Below are positions 63,582-64,000 of a DNA stretch of 64,000 nt, piece after piece. The translations under genes and the position numbers were made by a program. The stretch comes from Hahellaceae bacterium (lineage in GTDB: Bacteria; Pseudomonadota; Gammaproteobacteria; Pseudomonadales; Oleiphilaceae). The stretch is taken from positions 186,001-250,000 of the forward strand of contig JACKOB010000003.1 in the NCBI GenBank assembly GCA_024234575.1, in the 5' to 3' direction. The first letter of the stretch is position 1, and every line of letters begins with the position of its first letter. Under the pieces are notes generated by a model. It searched no databases. It was not told the DNA's origin and was given only the letters and a program-made list of their open reading frames with translations.

Positions 63582-63618
63582 GGGCAACCTTGTAGCGGAA
63601 TATTCTCTACGGTTGCCC
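63582..63618 (+). other. Hairpin between hfq and hflX
   Basis: GGGCAACC (63582-63589) pairs with GGTTGCCC (63611-63618), with an inner GTAG/CTAC pairing (63592-63595 with 63607-63610). No T-run follows, so it may be a message-stability or processing element rather than a terminator. Confidence 0.5.
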
Positions 63619-63624
63619 AAGGCG

Positions 63625-63639
63625 TGAAAACGTTTACTG
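63625..63639. repeat. 15-bp direct repeat, copy 1
   Basis: TGAAAACGTTTACTG, repeated exactly at 63773-63787, 148 bp apart in the hfq-hflX gap. The centre AAACGTTT is palindromic. Confidence 0.7.
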
Positions 63640-63772
63640 TTTGCTTTGGCATTCAGATCCGCGGTCAGATTCTGTCGCGGAGTCTTTCCGTATGTGTATT
63701 ATTTATGCATACGCGTCTGATCATAAGTATGATTTGTTTTTCCCTCACCGCTTCCTCCGCTTTCGCTTTGTA

Positions 63773-63787
63773 TGAAAACGTTTACTG
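63773..63787. repeat. 15-bp direct repeat, copy 2
   Basis: Exact copy of 63625-63639; it ends 22 bases before the hflX start codon. Confidence 0.7.
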
Positions 63788-63809
63788 ATTTCTTCGGGAG
63801 TGATTTCTT

Positions 63810-64000
63810 TTGTTTGACAGACCCAATACCGGCGAACGAGCGATTCTCGTTCATCTTGATGTTTATTCCGAGAAAGAAAAGGACGATATTTCTGAGTTCC
63901 GAGAGCTGGCTTTGTCGGCTGGTGCCGAGCCCCTGGCAACCATTGTAGGAAGCCGTGATCGTCCGAATCCGAGATATTTTGTGGGAACAGGCAAGCTGGA
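63810..64000 (+). CDS. hflX: Ribosome-associated GTPase HflX, 3' end cut by the window
   Basis: The first ~63 residues read 'MFDRPNTGERAILVHLDVYSEKEKDDISEF', then 'LATIVGSRDRPNPRYFVGTGKL', the HflX N-terminal domain. The GTPase domain lies outside. The start is TTG 63810 with GGGAG (63796-63800) nine bases upstream. hfq-hflX order is the standard one. Confidence 0.9.
   Translation, partial: MFDRPNTGERAILVHLDVYSEKEKDDISEFRELALSAGAEPLATIVGSRDRPNPRYFVGTGKL

Noticed and set aside
63576..63788. 70-codon frame between hfq and hflX
   Set aside because: Overlaps the hairpin and both direct repeats and lacks a ribosome site; a small protein is possible but unsupported.

Overview
The window looks like chromosomal DNA of a free-living, motile, aerobic gammaproteobacterium. 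The long right-hand part follows the gene order that I recall around Pseudomonas aeruginosa parC, fimX and hfq. The accessory genes (acyclic terpene catabolism, type IV pili, many c-di-GMP proteins) would fit a marine or oil-associated relative such as the Cellvibrionales or Spongiibacteraceae. That placement is an inference from gene content. No tRNA, rRNA or CRISPR array was seen.

Region 1 (1-9.1 kb) carries a DUF4136 lipoprotein (5' end outside the window), an alpha/beta hydrolase and an OmpA-type lipoprotein. A complete IS1182-like insertion sequence follows, lodged in the loop of what was an intrinsic terminator. Then comes serA, diverging from a D-2-hydroxyglutarate dehydrogenase-like gene that would recycle a SerA by-product, then a FAH-family hydrolase and an ABC1/UbiB-like kinase. 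Region 2 (9.1-13.6 kb) has a prepilin-like protein, a GAF/HD-GYP protein, a PAS protein with a broken GGDEF motif, and a periplasmic solute-binding protein.

Region 3 (13.7-28 kb) is a leftward operon in the order atuB-C-D-E-F-G-H: SDR, geranyl-CoA carboxylase beta, citronellyl-CoA dehydrogenase, hydratase, carboxylase alpha, SDR, acyl-CoA ligase. A divergent TetR regulator controls it, and atuA is missing from its usual place. Together these genes would activate and degrade citronellol/geraniol-type acids. A 98-bp structured inverted repeat lies between atuD and atuE. Next to the operon are a hybrid histidine kinase, a LuxR-type response regulator and a 2Fe-2S flavoprotein reductase.

Region 4 (28-36 kb) has pilU, a MASE1-CHASE hybrid kinase split by an apparent one-base frameshift, a DUF3299 protein, yciH, a membrane diguanylate cyclase, and a solitary AAA/STAND-like ATPase behind two near-identical palindromes. 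Region 5 (36.3-64 kb) is conserved core: parC, serB, fimX, a PilZ-like neighbour, the EF-P beta-lysylation set epmB-efp-epmA, psd, rhdA, an HDOD protein, motAB, rsgA, orn, queG, nnr, tsaE, amiB, mutL, miaA, hfq and the start of hflX.

Three themes recur. One is c-di-GMP and surface motility: HD-GYP, two GGDEF proteins, FimX, PilU, the PilZ-like protein and MotAB. The second is terpenoid acyl-CoA metabolism. The third is a dense set of palindromes and hairpins in intergenic DNA, several of which look like operators, terminators or RNA-protein binding sites.
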